A stretch of 64,000 nt of DNA from Campanula takesimana (taxonomy: Eukaryota > Streptophyta > Magnoliopsida > Asterales > Campanulaceae): the NCBI GenBank assembly GCA_026119855.1, contig JAOWBW010000863.1:62001-126000 (forward strand), given 5' to 3'. Below the pieces are notes generated by a model. It made no database searches. It was not told where the DNA came from and saw only the letters and a list, made by a program, of their open reading frames with translations. Positions 45,408-57,948 of the stretch are shown piece after piece. Within the stretch, counting starts at the first letter, position 1. Every line of letters starts with the position of its first letter. A program made the position numbers and the translations under genes.

Positions 45408-45598
45408 AGGATCTTACTCCTTTTAAAACACATCTGTTTGAAATCATCAAAGACCTCACACATCTTCTTATCAAACTTGACATGTAGATCATCATCACAC
45501 AATTGGCTAATGCTAATCAAATTAGTCTTTAACCCATCAACATGCAACACATTATTCAACCTAGGTAGACCTATTACATTCAGCGTACCTTTGCCCAT
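45404..45598 (-). pseudogene. Copia protease end / GAG-pre-integrase segment
   Basis: The minus strand reads GKGTLNVIGLPRLNNVLHVD and GLKTNLISISQLCDDDL with VKFDKKMCEVFDD, the conserved block before integrase in copia polyproteins. The integrase core that should follow is missing. Confidence 0.8.
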
Positions 45599-45760
45599 TA
45601 TCTTACCTTGGGCACCTCCTCCAAAGTTTACCTTATCACCTTTGCATGGTTCATAATCAATGAGGTATTAAAGGGATCCACACATGTGCCGTGAGCACCC
45701 ACTGTCGAAATACCAAGATCCCTCGAAACTGCCTTTTGAGGAGGTAAATACCACTTGACA

Positions 45761-46363
45761 CTAAATGTCCTTTTTCCTTACCCAAGTAGTTTTTGTAGCA
45801 TACGTCTGTTGTCTGTTCAGTTGAGTTGCAGGTTGAGTACTCAACTGTCTGCTCAAGTGGCCATCAGTCTTCAAAAGTTCAAGTTCCTGTTTCAACTTAT
45901 AACAAAATGGTCGAATGTGACCAGGAACAAAACAATGATGACAAACATATCTCCTCTTCATATGTTTTCTGGATTTAACATGATATTTATGTTCAAATTT
46001 AGAAGGACATTCCCCCTCTTTGACAAAAACAGGACCTCCATAGCCAACTCTTGGTTTTCCCTCATTACCTATCTCTAAAAATTCTCCTAACTTAGCTTTT
46101 CCATTGTTAAGTTTAGGTGGAGTTTCAGTTTCTTTCTTAAGACAAGTTTTAAACTTCTCACACTCAATATCTTTCGTAGTGAGTAAACCTTCTAACCTGG
46201 CTATGGAGTTCTTTTGAGAGTCACTTTCCTTAGATAACCGCTCATTCTCAGCTTTCAGATTCATATTATCAAATGATAGTTTTTCAAACTTAGTTGTATC
46301 ACCACCCTCAAAAGTAAGACCTTCAAAGCCAATTCCAGAATTTTCTTTATTACCATGACTCAA
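45761..46363 (-). pseudogene. Copia gag C-terminal part with zinc knuckle
   Basis: 200-residue minus-strand frame with a heptad-like Glu/Leu/Lys-rich first half (coiled-coil-like, about 20-75) and a CCHC knuckle CHHCFVPGHIRPFC (about 139-152), then linker. Nucleocapsid-like RNA-binding part of Gag. Separated from the neighbouring frame 46372-46617 by a shift. Confidence 0.8.
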
Positions 46364-46371
46364 AATTTCTT

Positions 46372-47402
46372 CTAACTTGTTTTAGAATCACTCTCTTTGG
46401 ACAATCTCTCAACCTCTGATTTTAAACTCACATTTTCAGCAGTAACTTTATTATTTACCTGTTTGAACACTTGAACTTTTTCAATCTGTTTGGTCCACTC
46501 AGCATACAGATCAACGTAGGTATTGTGCAACTCCTCATAAGTTGCACTATCCTCATCCTCCTCCTCAATAACAACTTCAGACTTGCCTGCAATTGTAGAG
46601 TTTAAGCAAGTATACATATCAGCACCAGTTGAGTTTCCAGTTGTGCATGCACATCTTCACTGTCAGATTCACTATCAGAAAGTGAAAACTGTGATGAACA
46701 TAAAAATGACAAATTTTCTGTCTGATCGTCATCATTAGAGTCACTTAGAGTAGCAGAAAAACCCATCCCTCTATTTTTTAGTGTGTTTGCACACTCATTT
46801 GTATAGTCCCCAAATCCTTGACACGCCCTACACTGAATTGATTCAGTCGGCGTTTTGCTTTCAGAAAAAAGATTTTTCATATTTATCTTCCTATTAAATG
46901 ATTCAATCTTAGGGGAAGGAGCAAGACTCTTATTGGGAAACTTTATGTGCCCTTTTTTGTTCAACATGCTGCTGAATTTTTGAGTGATCAAGGCACATTC
47001 ATCTTCCTCTAAGTTCGACTCATCAATGTCTTTGGACAATTGAACAAGATCTTTAGACACAATAAGAGTACTAGCAACATCTGTGGATTGTTCTTTGTTT
47101 GTTTCTTGCACACCAGGAGTAAATTCATAAATGGTTAAGATCCCAATAAGTTGGTCAAAACTTAGAGTCTCGACACCATAAAATTCCTTTACCAAAGAGA
47201 TTATTGTGTTGAATCTTTCTGGCATAGATCTTAACATTTTGCTTACGAGTCTAGAATTAGAGATTGATTCCCCTAACACATATAACTCATTTGCAATATT
47301 TATCAATTTAGAAGAAAAATTATTGATGGTTTCATTCTCTTCCATTCTCATATTTTCAAACACAATTATTAAAATTCTAAACTTGGTCTGTTGATAGTCC
47401 AT
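46372..47402 (-). pseudogene. Copia gag N-terminal part (UBN2 type), truncated
   Basis: Two minus-strand frames (46602-47402 and 46372-46617) overlap with a shift. The first has FENMRMEENETINNFSSKL, ANELYVLGESISNSRLVSKM, LRSMPERF and TLSFDQLIGILTIYEF, typical of UBN2-type copia Gag, then a Ser/Asp-rich tail. The first about 100 residues usual for this Gag are missing: only about 57 bases separate the start from the LTR. Confidence 0.83.
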
Positions 47403-47446
47403 TATGGCTACTACAAGGATCGACTCTCAGTAATGTCGAGAGAAGA

Positions 47447-47457
47447 CTCTGATACCA
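47447..47457 (-). promoter_or_regulatory. Copia primer-binding site (tRNA-iMet)
   Basis: The minus strand reads TGGTATCAGAG, two bases from the LTR end, matching initiator tRNA-Met. Confidence 0.85.
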
Positions 47458-47459
47458 AT

Positions 47460-48279
47460 TGAAAGATTTGTAGCTAGGACTGTTTCTGGTAACGACCAGT
47501 TGTGATCTGAGAATACTATCACAAGTGTCTTAACAACTGGCACGACAACTGTCCACGGACAGAATATTAGAAAAACGTAAAAACGCAGCGGATTAAATAA
47601 AACGAAGTTTTAAACACTTCAGCAAGACTTTGCTTGCTGGAAAACTTTCATTAATAAAAACTTGCAGAATACAAGTTATAGAAAACAATTACAATGAAAG
47701 AAATAAAAATTATAAAAAGTCAAAATGTGTTCTAGACTCTTAGAACAAACCAAACACAAAATAACCTTGAAGAACTAAAAGGATCAAATCACAAAAGCTT
47801 CAAGGCCAAAGATGATCAGGAATATAATGTTCTTAATATAAGAACTTATTGCAAAGAACCTTGAAGGATTTTGGATTTTGATCAAGAATGACTTCAAGAA
47901 CAAGAAGGACTCTAAGAGAGAATATGATGAATTCTTTTGATCTCTCAAGTGGCTGGAGATTCTGTGACACAGAATGGATGGCTCCATCTTCTTTTATAGC
48001 CTCTCCATCCATGAGCCCTACAAGAATAAAAGATACACTTTGATATGGAAAGGTTAGTAGGTTAGTAAAAGATAAATACCAAACATAATAATCCTAAAAT
48101 AAACCTACTTAAGATAAATACAAATAACCTAAAATATACACAAGCTAAATAAAGATAATATACAAAAATCAAAAAGAGATTATTATAAATATCTAAATTA
48201 TAACTAATCTAATATAATAAAATATAAAACCATAATTACAAAAATCAAAATATATTAAGAGTATATTCATACTCTTTCA
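47460..48279 (-). repeat. Copia 5' LTR (right)
   Basis: 820 bp with inverted ends TGAAAGA and TCTTTCA. Differs from the left LTR by point changes and a small tandem duplication near 48050 (GGTTAGTA). The right flank is AAATC; the left flank cannot be compared because the left LTR is truncated. Confidence 0.87.
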
Positions 48280-49602
48280 AAATCAAAATTAAACTAAACT
48301 TTAAAACATCTAATAAATATATGTGCATATATATAATAAGTCTAAGGAGATGAAACATTAGATAAAATATTAATGTAACTTAATTTAAATGAATTGAATA
48401 TCAAAGTGATATGAAATCAAAGGTTAAATTCATCATTTTTTTTTATGTTGTAAGGCCTTTTGATCACGTTCTTTTTATGAGCTGTAAACAAATAATTAGT
48501 TAGGGTAAATATAAATACTTATCGATAATTCTGCCAGAGGTGAAGATGTCAGCATGTTGATCAAGATGTCACCATCTTGAAAATATACCCATAACCAACT
48601 GTCCTAAAATCGTGGGATCTAACCAACTCTTGACCAAGTCTATCCCTTCGTGGATATAAATCTTTTACCATGTGATTTCCATGGTTTAGCTGCAAAAAGT
48701 ATTTATTAGAAAAATTATTATTCATAACTTACTGATCACGAAGACGTCCACATGCTGGCAGTAGTCAAGATGCCGTCCTCTTAAAAATGTAGCCACAACA
48801 ATTGCCCCCAAAACTTACCATTTACGGAATACGAAAAGGGTAAGTTTTTCAAAACTCAAAACTATAAATGGTTATTGACTGGACAACTGCTTGCTAGAAG
48901 TGTTTCCATCCTCTAAAAATTTGGACGTTTTCTCTTCTTCAAAAAGTTTCAGAAAATCTTCAGGAAGAAACAACCGTTAGGTGTCATCAATCATCAAGAT
49001 ATCCACAAGTATCTTTCTTCTTAAGATGACCTGCACCTCAATCGTTGAAAATACATATTGTTCATTTTATCGTTTCTTCGTTTTAGGATGTTAATTTCTT
49101 ATGTAAGATGTAGAAATCTTTATCACTTAGTTGACATGTTAATGCCAAAAACCTTTTGAACTTAGATGACATGTCAATGCCATAACCAATTGAATTTTCT
49201 TATGGTTAATATTTGATTAAGTGGAAATTGGGGGTGCGTACATATAAACATACGTGCCCATTCCTCAGCTTAACCAACATTGAAATCATGCACTCTAGGC
49301 GAATGTGTATCAACCTTAATTGAAACGAAAGAAAGTAATTTCTTTAAACCTTTTAAGGGCTTAAGTGCCTTAAACTGAAGATGAGATGTCCAGTCTCAAA
49401 CGTTTGTCTTCATAGAGTCTCGAAGTCTTATTCAAAATGTTAAAATCTTGCAAAACGACGACATGTTAGAAGTAGGTGACATCTTAACTGATGTCACTTT
49501 TATTAATGAAAGTAAACTTGCATAAATAACTTTATTAAAATGAATGGAAATAAAATAAAGTTTATTCAACTATTGAGGTAAGTTCATACCTAACTTATTA
49601 CC
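48280..49602. other. Non-coding stretch with repeated AAGATGTC words
   Basis: No gene recognised. AAGATGTC, GATGTCA and related words recur (for example 48544-48582, 48740-48775, 49448-49495). It may be part of the decayed gypsy element whose gag follows, but no boundary or LTR is evident. Confidence 0.45.
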
Positions 49603-50637
49603 TTAAGATGTAGACAATTTAAAATGATACTGACATATGAAGTATGTCTTAAGATGAATAGCGGTCCAAAATCTGGGAATCCTCATAAGCTTTGTTTGCT
49701 GCACCTTGTCTTCTTCAAGTCTGATAAATCTTGATGCCCTGTTGCGTACATCTTCCATTCTCTTGCAAGGGTTCATCACCAATTCCTCATAGAACGGGGA
49801 ATCTTTTTTTAGACCCATTCTAAAGGCTTCCGTTGCCGTTGCCATATCAAGGTTGGGAATTTCCAAGACTTCTTTATTGAACCTGTTGACGTAGTCTTTT
49901 AAGGCCTCGGTAGGTTGTTGGATAATGCGGTAAAGATCGCTGGTAAGCATCTCAAATTTTCTTCTACAAGAGAATTGGTTGTTGAACATGTTGACAAGCT
50001 GAGCAAATGACCCAATAGATCCTGGTGGTTGACGAATCAACCATTTCAAAGCTGGTCCTACCAACGTTGAACCGAATCCTTTACACAAGCAAGCTTCTCT
50101 GAATTGAAGAGGTATTCGGACAATTTCCATTTTTTTTTTCTGGTAGTGGGCGACATGTTCCTCAGGATCAGTGCTTTTGTCATACAGCTTCATGGTTGGA
50201 ATGCTAAATCCTTTGGGGATCTCGATATGTCCGATGGTTGGTACAAAGCGCGACTGGTTGTAATATGTTGGTGAAACTTGTCGAATAGGAGGAGTGACAC
50301 CGGGAAAGTTCATGACCATATCCCTTAATTCTTGAAGTTGCTTTGCGATGTAGTTACCTGGAAAAGGGTTAGTAGCATGTGCAGTATTATCAAAAATATA
50401 ATGTGAATTGATGTTACCAAAGGGATTAGCGTTGTCAGCGGAAGATGCCACAACGGTGCTATTGGTGAAAGTGGCTCCTTCTGAAGACATTCCAAAGATG
50501 TTATGCATAGAAGGCGGAACATAGGTGTTTCTTTCCATGGGTAAGTTAAAGATACTAGAAGCAAAAGGTGTCGTCATCATTGAAGATGTCGACATCATTG
50601 GAGATGTCAAGAACCCTGCATAAGTTGCTGAAGCCAT
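49603..50637 (-). pseudogene. Tat/Athila-like gypsy gag fragment
   Basis: 344-residue minus-strand frame. From about residue 130 it matches the gag pattern of Tat/Athila gypsy elements: IPKGFSIPTMKLYDKSTDPEEH, ALKWLIRQPPGSIGSF, FNNQFSCRRKFEMLTSDLYR, ALKDYVNRFNKEVLEI, ATEAFRMGLKKDSPFYEELV and the closing EDVRNRASRFIRLEEDK. The N-terminal third is Met/Ser/Asn-rich and unremarkable. No zinc knuckle or pol follows, so this is a leftover piece of another element. It differs from the Tekay-type gags in the window. Confidence 0.85.
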
Positions 50638-50664
50638 AGGGATGAATTCATTGAAGACCTGTGA

Positions 50665-51231
50665 ACTGTTGGGATTGGAGTCCTAAACCTAAGGGGAAGC
50701 AGAGGGGGAGAAAGGAGTTCAAGCCATAAAGGTGGAAGAGTCGAAGAAGAGATCAAAACGGAGGAGGAAAATCTGCACAGGAGGGCGAGCGGGCGCCTGG
50801 TCCATACCAGGCGGGCGCCCGGTGTTGATCAGAAGGTCTTGTCTTAGCGAGGGAGGTGAGCGGGCGCTCATTATCCACCAGGCGGGCGCCTGGTGCCGGA
50901 ATCAGAATCCTGATAAGTGTAGATTTCCTAGGGTTTCTCTCGGGCATTTGGCTTAGGACTCTCTTGTACTGCTATATAAGCTTAATTTCGTCTAGAATAT
51001 TATGTACTCAAAAGGAGAGAGTTAGGATATCAAGAGAGAGCACAAAATAGTGTGTAGAAGGGGGCCGGGGGCCTAGGAGAGCCATGGGGGGCGATCCTAT
51101 AACCGGCCATAGTCATATTATTTGTGTGTTCTTGGGGAGAGATAATAATATGTAGGAGAGGGTTGTTCATGGAGAGTTACTATGCTAGATCTGTGTGAGT
51201 GCATATGTAAACAGTAACAATCAACATATTA
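50665..51231 (+). repeat. Possible plus-strand LTR segment, cut by E2
   Basis: Begins TGTTGGGATTGGAGTCC, a plausible LTR start; includes GC-rich palindromes (50786-50895), a TATA-like TGCTATATAAGC at about 50970 and an AAGGGGGCCGGGGGCC stretch at 51059-51074. The right end is unknown because E2 is inserted at 51231. No partner copy is in the window, so the LTR identity is inferred from layout only. Confidence 0.35.
50786..50895. repeat. GC-rich palindrome cluster of a third type
   Basis: Contains GCCTGGTCCATACCAGGC (hairpin), GGGCGCCC (50816-50823), GAGCGGGCGCTC (50858-50869) and CCAGGCGGGCGCCTGG (50878-50893). It follows the same design as the arrays in the Tekay-type LTRs but with other sequence. 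Confidence 0.75.
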
Positions 51232-53346
51232 TGTCGCGCCCCGACCCGTGGTCCTACTTGGCCCCACGTCCGGGACACGCACGGAAGACGTCATAAAACA
51301 TTTTTAAGAAATTTTTTTCAAAATATACTTTACATAAAAAGGTTCACACAACCAACTCGATACTAAACATGACTTCAAGTCACAAAACAACCCTTCACAA
51401 ACAAGTACTAAGCCACTTGGCTACACACTTCACTTACTTACTTATTTACAACACGAACATCTACCAAAAGAGATGATACAAACCAAGTAACGGGTATACT
51501 ACCCCAAAAGGTATTACATTTACATAATGTATCCTTTACTTACACAACCTTTCCCAAAATGTCTTACCCAAAGATTTCCTCGACGTCCTCCCTGTGTGTG
51601 TGAACTATCCCCTGGGCTCCTTCTTATCTAAAACGGTAAACAAATAAAGGGTGAGAATAAATCTCAGTAAGTTACTAAAATGCAACTACATTCCATGCTA
51701 ATATGATAAACATAAAGGAACAATGCCACAATTAATCATATAGCACATAGCACATAATATGAGAGGCTCCCTATCGCCAACCGTCCCATACCGGTTGGAA
51801 ATAACGACCAACTCATCATGCAACACATAAAGCGGAAATGAACACTCATACATGGATACTGAGCCAAGGTTCTCCAACCAAACAATAGCCATCTGAGAGG
51901 CATCAACTGAGCAACATCGAAGAGCTGAAACGGGTTCCGGAACCAAACAACAACAACAACAACAACGGGGGGAAAATGACACAAAGTCATAACCCAAAGT
52001 GCCCAACCTTTGGCCTAAGGAAGGGGGTTAAAAATGGGAAACCAATGATAGGAGCCTTATAATGTACTTGGCTCGGAGACCATTATAATCCCTATCACTG
52101 CCCAACACACACAAAAGTACCAGCTGGACTTTACACGCAAGCACCACATAGAAATACTTGCTTAAACAACAACCAGGGACAATGATTCCAATGTAGGGAA
52201 CCATGCCAAACACATCAAGAAGATGAATCATACAACACATCACAAAGTGTTCAACAATGCTCACTTAATCCATTTCTCACATTTCACAACACTTGTGTTC
52301 ACAAAGGAACCAATTCTACCACTTTAGTGATCCACAACAATCATCTAAGTACTTTAGGACACTACCCAAAAACTAGACCAAGATTGACCTCTAAACCCCT
52401 TAGTTTTGAAAACTCTAAACTTTTTCAGATAACTGGGCGGTCGCCCAAACTGGGCTGTGCGGCCGCCCAAAATGCTCTGTCCCAAGAACAAAACCCTTCA
52501 GATAGATGTGCGGCCGCACGCCCATTTTTGGGCGGCCGCCCACATCACCCGGCAGGCCTAACAACTTAAACAAAGTTCACTCCTTTTGTTTCACAACTCC
52601 AAAATTTCCCATACTTGCAACACTTAACTTGTGAAACTTCACAAAGGCTAAAACTCAGCTAAGAACCATACTAACACCCAACAATACCAATTTCTTACCA
52701 CTCCCTTTGTCCCAAAATTTCAAGTATAAATAAAACATACCAAAACATTGTTTTAGCACTTATAAAGCATACAAAGCATACTTATGACCATTTTAACATG
52801 TAAAGGGGGATTAGTAACTTACCTATTTTCCGGAAAAGATGTCAAGAAAAATAATATGGATCGGTAGATATACTCTATTCAACACCCTGATCATTTATAT
52901 GTAATTAGATTTGAAAATGGAGTAGTAAATTAAAAGAAGGAAAAATCAACAAGAACAAACTTACCTAGCTTCTTTATGTCAACAATGGAGGTCAATTTCT
53001 CTTAGAAAGTAATTAGGTGTATAAGTGTATGCTGCACAAGGAGAGGGGAGGGGGTGGGGAAGATAACTATCCACTCCAAGTTTCACAATAACCCCTCAAC
53101 TTGTATTTTAAACCTTTAAACCCCTAAACTCTCATTTTCAATAAAGCCCCCTTAATATTCCACTAACTCAACTACTCCCAAATAAACTTTACTACTAACA
53201 TTTTAACTAACACAAATAGTTAAATAAAATGCGCAAATTCATATAAGATGATGCAACACATAAAATGCACACAAAATTTTAAATAAAAATTTATCAAAAT
53301 ATAAAATAAATATTAAAATAAATAAACGGATTTTGGGTTCGTTACA
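51232..53346 (-). repeat. E2 3' LTR (left)
   Basis: TGTCGCGCCCCGACC...GGGTTCGTTACA, 2,115 bp. Contents on the plus strand: GAGAATAAATCTC hairpin (51652-51664), CCAGCTGGACT (52120-52130), palindrome cluster (52435-52541), and a Stowaway-end-like word (52698-52715, CTCCCTTTGTCCC). Confidence 0.93.
52435..52541. repeat. Palindrome cluster in E2 3' LTR
   Basis: GGGCGGTCGCCC (52435-52446), TGCGGCCGCCC, TGTGCGGCCGCACG (52507-52519) and GGGCGGCCGCCC (52530-52541). The same cluster lies at 59166-59272 in the right LTR. Confidence 0.88.
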
Positions 53347-53365
53347 CTCACTCCCCCTTAAAGAA
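53347..53365 (-). promoter_or_regulatory. E2 polypurine tract region
   Basis: The minus strand reads CTTTAAGGGGGAGTGAG directly before the 3' LTR, same as in E1. Confidence 0.75.
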
Positions 53366-53395
53366 AATTCGACCCGAATTTTAGGATTGCTTACC

Positions 53396-55100
53396 TCAAC
53401 CCTCAAACAACCAGGGATACTTCCTCTCGATCTCCTCCCGAAGCTCCCAAGTCGACTCTTCCACGTTATGATTCCTCCATACCACTCGAACAAGGGGAAT
53501 ACTCTTAGTTCGCAACTCTTGAACTTTTGAATCAATAACTTGGACCGGATGCTCCTCGTAAGACATACTTGGTTCAATATCCTCGGGAACCTCGGACAAG
53601 ACATGAGAAGGATCATACACATACTTCCTAAGCATCGAGACATGGAAAACATTATGGATCTTGTCAAGAGAATGAGGTAACGCAAGACGATACGCTCTAT
53701 CACCAACTCTACTCAAAATCTCGAATGGGCCAATGTACCTCGGTGCTAACTTGCCTTTCTTCCCGTACCTTCGAATCCCCACTTTAGGTGAAACCTTCAG
53801 AAACACAAAGTCACCTTTCTCAAACTCGAGATCTCGCCTCCGGTGATCGGCATAACTTTTCTGTCTACTCTGAGCGATACTCAAACGATCTCGGATAAGC
53901 TTAACCTCCTCAACTGACTTGTTCACCATATCAATACCCCAAATTTTTGCTTCTCCCACTTCATCCCAACAAATCGGAGACCGACATTTCCTTCCATACA
54001 AAGCTTCATACGGGGCCATCCCAATACTTGACTGAAAACTGTTGTTATAGGCAAATTCCACGAGAGGTAAATGAGAATCCCAAGAATCTGAAAAATCAAC
54101 TGAGCAAGCTCGCAACATATCCTCGAGAATCTGAATAGTCCTCTCTGACTGCCCATCTGTCTGGGGATGAAAAGCTGTACTGAACTTCAACTCTGAACCC
54201 AAAGCCTTCTGAGACGCTTGCCAAAATCGAGATGTAAATCTAGGGTCACGATCAGACACAATACTCACCGGGACACCATGCAATCTCACAATCTCATTTA
54301 TATACAAAGTCGCAAGCCTTTCCATCGAGTAACTAATCTCAATAGGTAGAAAATGAGAAGACTTGGTCAATCTATCCACAACCACCCAAACTGCATCAAA
54401 CCTTCTTCGAGTGCGAGGTAATCCCGTCACGAAATCCATAGTAACATGTTCCCACTTCCATTCTGGAATCTCTAACGGTTGAAGTAACCCCGGAGGCCTT
54501 TGATGTTCAACTTTCACTTGTTGACATGTCAAACATTTAGATACATAATCCGCTATCTCTCTCTTCATATTATTCCACCAAAAGTACTGCTTCAAATTCT
54601 GATACATTTTCGTACTCCCGGGATGAATCGTATATCTCGACTTGTGGCCCTCATCAAGAACTTGATGTTTAATCCCCTCAACGCAAGGTACACATAACCG
54701 ACCTCTGAAAGTTAACACTCCTTCGGAATTAAGAGAGAAATCCCCAAAATTGCCATCTTCGATTTTATCCACGATTTTCACCAACTCTGGATCATCCTTC
54801 TGAGCTTCTCTTATTTGTTGAATCAAAACTGGTAATACTTGAATACTCGCAAAAATAGCCCCATGCTTTGACTCACAAGGATCCCAATCTCGATCATCCT
54901 CTAACATTTTCCATTCACGCACCATCAATGAAGCCATAAAAGATTTCCGGCTAATGGCATCAGCTACCACATTTGCTTTACCCGGGTGATAAGAGATAGT
55001 GCAATCATAATCCTTCAATAGCTCCATCCATCTTCTTTGCCTGTTATTCAACTCTTTTTGGGAGAAAAGGTACTTCAAACTTTGATGATCGGTAAAAAAT
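53396..55100 (-). CDS. E2 RNase H end, integrase and chromodomain
   Basis: Third part of the E2 polyprotein, 585 codons of open frame (upper limit 55153; true homology starts about 55097). It begins with the end of RNase H (FFTDHQSLKYLF and NVVADAISRKS, residues 19-71), then integrase with zinc ligands H170, H177, C207, C210, catalytic D240, D301 and E337 (35 residues between the last two), and a C-terminal chromodomain-like segment (about 530-580, VRVVWRNHNVEESTWE) thought to steer insertion into chromatin. All key residues are present. It is separated from the RT frame by one extra T in a T run near 55097. If that base is an assembly error, the frame joins directly. Confidence 0.9.
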
Positions 55101-55838
55101 CTCAAATTTGGCTCCATACAGATAGTGTTTCCACTTGTGCAACGCAAAAACAATCGCAGCTAACTCCATGTCATGGGTAGGATAATTTTGCTCACTCGGA
55201 GTCAACTTTCTTGAAGCATACGCAATCACCCTTCCGTTTTGCATTAACACACACCCGAGGCCTTCTTTAGAAGCATCGCTATAAATTACCAAATCATCAC
55301 TACCATTAGGAAGCGCAAGGATAGGAGCTGTAGTCAACCTCTTCTTCAACTCTTCAAAGCTAGCTTGGCACTTGTCATCCCACAGATACGGTACATTCTT
55401 TCGAGTCAACTGAGTCAATGGAGTAGCAATTTTAGAAAACCCCTCGATAAATCTTCTATAATACCCTGCTAGACCCAAGAAACTTCGAATCTCCGTAACT
55501 GATTCAGGCCTCTTCCAATTCACAATAGCTTCAATCTTGGAAGGATCTACTGATATTCCTCTATTAGAAACAACGTGCCCAAGAGAAGACACTTCATCGA
55601 GCCAAAAAGCACACTTACTGAATTTCGCAAACAGTTGCTTCTCACGAAGAATAGATAAAACCATTCGCAAGTGTTGCTCGTGCTCCTCCTTAGACTTGGA
55701 ATACACAAGAATATCATCAATAAATACAACCACGAAGGTGTCAAGATAAGGCTTGAAAACCCGATTCATCATATCCATGAAAACAGCCGGAGCATTAGTC
55801 AACCCGAAAGGCATAACAAGAAAACTCGTAATGACCAT
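55100..55838 (-). CDS. E2 reverse transcriptase palm and RNase H
   Basis: Middle part of the polyprotein. It has LVMPFGLTNAPAVFMDMMN, the catalytic FIDDILVYS box (about 55715), the thumb region with FLGLAGYYRRFI, and an RNase H start (YSDASKEGLGCVL, THDMELAAIVFALHKW). The upstream part of RT (fingers, up to RYGHYEF) lies in the preceding frame: near 55830 a T run has one base more than in E3 (four against three). RT copies the RNA; RNase H degrades it. Confidence 0.9.
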
Positions 55839-57852
55839 ACCTACTACGGAAAGCAGTCTTAGAAATATCCTCAGAACGGATCTTTAGCTGATGATACCCA
55901 CTTCTCAAGTCAAGCTTTGAAAAGACGACTGACCCTTGGAGTTGATCAAACAAGTCATCAATATGAGGTAGAGGATACTTATTCTTTACAGTTACCTGAT
56001 TCAGCTTCCTGTAGTCGATGCATAGTCTCAAAGACCCATCTTTCTTCTTAACAAACAATACAGGAGCTCCCCACGGTGATACACTAGGACGGATGAATCC
56101 CCGATCAAGTAACTCTTGCAATTGCACCTTCAATTCTTTTAGTTCAGCTGGAGCCATTCTATAAGGTGCTTCAGATATGGGGGTAGTACCTGGAATCAAG
56201 TCAATACCAAACTCGATCTCTCTATCGGGAGGCATAGAATATTCAGAAGAAAACACATCAGGAAACTCTTTAACAACATTCACATCTTCTACTTTAGGAG
56301 ACTTTTTAGTAGTATCCAAAACACAAGCCAAATAACCCTCACAACCACGGTGCAATAGCCTCCTAGCTTTCACATACGAAATAATACGAATTCCCTTACC
56401 CAAAGAAGTTGCCTCAAAAGTAAACACAGGTACACTAGGGATAGAAAACGTAACCACTTTCTTAAAACAATCAACAGAGGCATGATATTTACTTAACCAA
56501 TCCATACCCAAAATAACATCAAAGTCTTGCAATGGCAAAATAACTAGATCAGCAAGTAAAACATGCTCACTAATATGCACATCACAATCACGCAATACCT
56601 TGTCAGCTATCAAACAATTTCCCATAGGAGTCGACACTTCTAGCACATAAGGCAAAGACTCAAAGGAAGAACGCAATCGAGATGCAAAAGACACAGAAAC
56701 ATATGAATGAGATGAGCCGGGGTCTATAAGTGCACGTGCCCTCAAACTGGACATAGAAATTATACCTCCAATTACATTGGAAGCATCCGAAGCTTGTTGT
56801 TGATTGATTGCAAACACACGACCTTGAACCTTTGGTTTTCCTGAGGCATCCCTTTTCTGACCCTGAGACGATCCAACACCACTCCCCGATGGTTGACTCC
56901 CCAGTCTCGGGCAATTTCTTTGAAAATGACCAAGTTGCCCACAGTTCAAACACTTTCCTTGTTTCTTCCAACACCGCTCCTCAATGTGCCCTTCCTTCTG
57001 ACAATAATTACATACTCTCTTGTTTTGACCCCCGGAGAAATTACCTTGATTTCTAACACTCGGTTGCCCTTGTGGTTGTCCTCTAAATGGGGTTGAAGTC
57101 CCTTGTCCTCCACGATTATCATTCCTTTGTGGTTGTGGTCTACCTTGCCTTCCAGCACTTGTTAATTCCACCTTCCTCTTGTGTTCTTCAATGTCGTGCT
57201 CCACTTGATAAGCTCGATCAACTGCATCTTGAAACTCTTGTAACTTGTGGGACACCAATTGAGTTCGAATCACTGTTTTTAACCCTTTCACAAACCTTGT
57301 TGCTTTCCTATCCTCGGTTGCAATCAAATGAGTACAATACCTTGATAGCTCCGTGAACTTGGCTGCATACTGAGCCACCGACATTGCATTCTGTTCCAAG
57401 CTAAGAAATTCCACTTCCTTCCGATCTTGATCCACCCTGGGAATAAAATGTTCCTTGAACTTCCTCAGAAAATTTGCCCAAGTATATGGTACATGAGCTT
57501 CGTCCCAACTAGCCTTCAGTGTTCTCCACCAGTATTCCGCAGCTCCACTCAACTTGTAGGTAGCAAACCTAACCCGATCTTCTTCAGTACATACTAAGAC
57601 ATCAAATATCTTCTCCATGGATTCAATCCATCTCTCAACTTTGGTCACATCTGGTTCACCATCATAGCCTGTTGGTTTCATCTTTAAAAACTGTTCTAGA
57701 CCATACCTCGGAGGTGCATGCTCTCCTCCCTGTCTCTGATCATGGATGGTTTTCATTGCAGCCTCGAACATCCCTTGAAACATAGCTCGAGCCTCTTCCC
57801 TTACATTACTCTGGCCTGCAGTACCAGACTGTTCACCCTCATGTTCCGGCAT
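55820..57852 (-). CDS. E2 gag, zinc knuckles, protease and RT fingers
   Basis: First part of the polyprotein, ATG at 57852 (MPEHEGEQSG). Gag core at about 45-225 (YGLEQFLKMKP, WIESMEKI, AEYWWRTL, FKEHFIP, VKGLKTVIRTQL), a Gln/Gly/Arg-rich basic stretch (230-275), two CCHC knuckles (C281, C284, H289, C294 and C301, C304, H309, C314), aspartic protease with active D377 in LIDPGSSHSY and the ILGMDWLS flap region (447-454), then the pre-RT linker and RT fingers (LDRGFIRPSVSPWGAPVLF, DYRKLNQVTVKNKYP, FSKLDLRSGYHQL). Pro follows the active Asp, as in E1 and E3. The last nine residues are out of frame after the T-run shift. Confidence 0.93.
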
Positions 57853-57948
57853 TTTTACTGAGTACCTGCATAAAACACTCAGCGTTACTCACTCCATACT
57901 CAACTACCCTCCTAGGTCACTTAGTCATTCTAGACCATCTACAACCTA

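Larger units (their letters stand above)
42261..48279 (-). mobile_element. Deleted SIRE-like Ty1/copia retrotransposon
   Basis: Minus-strand element with 0.8-kb LTRs (42261-43031, truncated at its left end, and 47460-48279), a tRNA-iMet primer-binding site and an AGGGGGAGAT polypurine tract. Gag (UBN2 type and a zinc knuckle), a protease/pre-integrase piece and the RNase H end are visible, but the integrase core and reverse transcriptase are missing. The long stretch between RNase H and the 3' LTR (about 1.45 kb) fits the SIRE/Maximus type. Non-autonomous and broken by several frameshifts. Confidence 0.85.
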
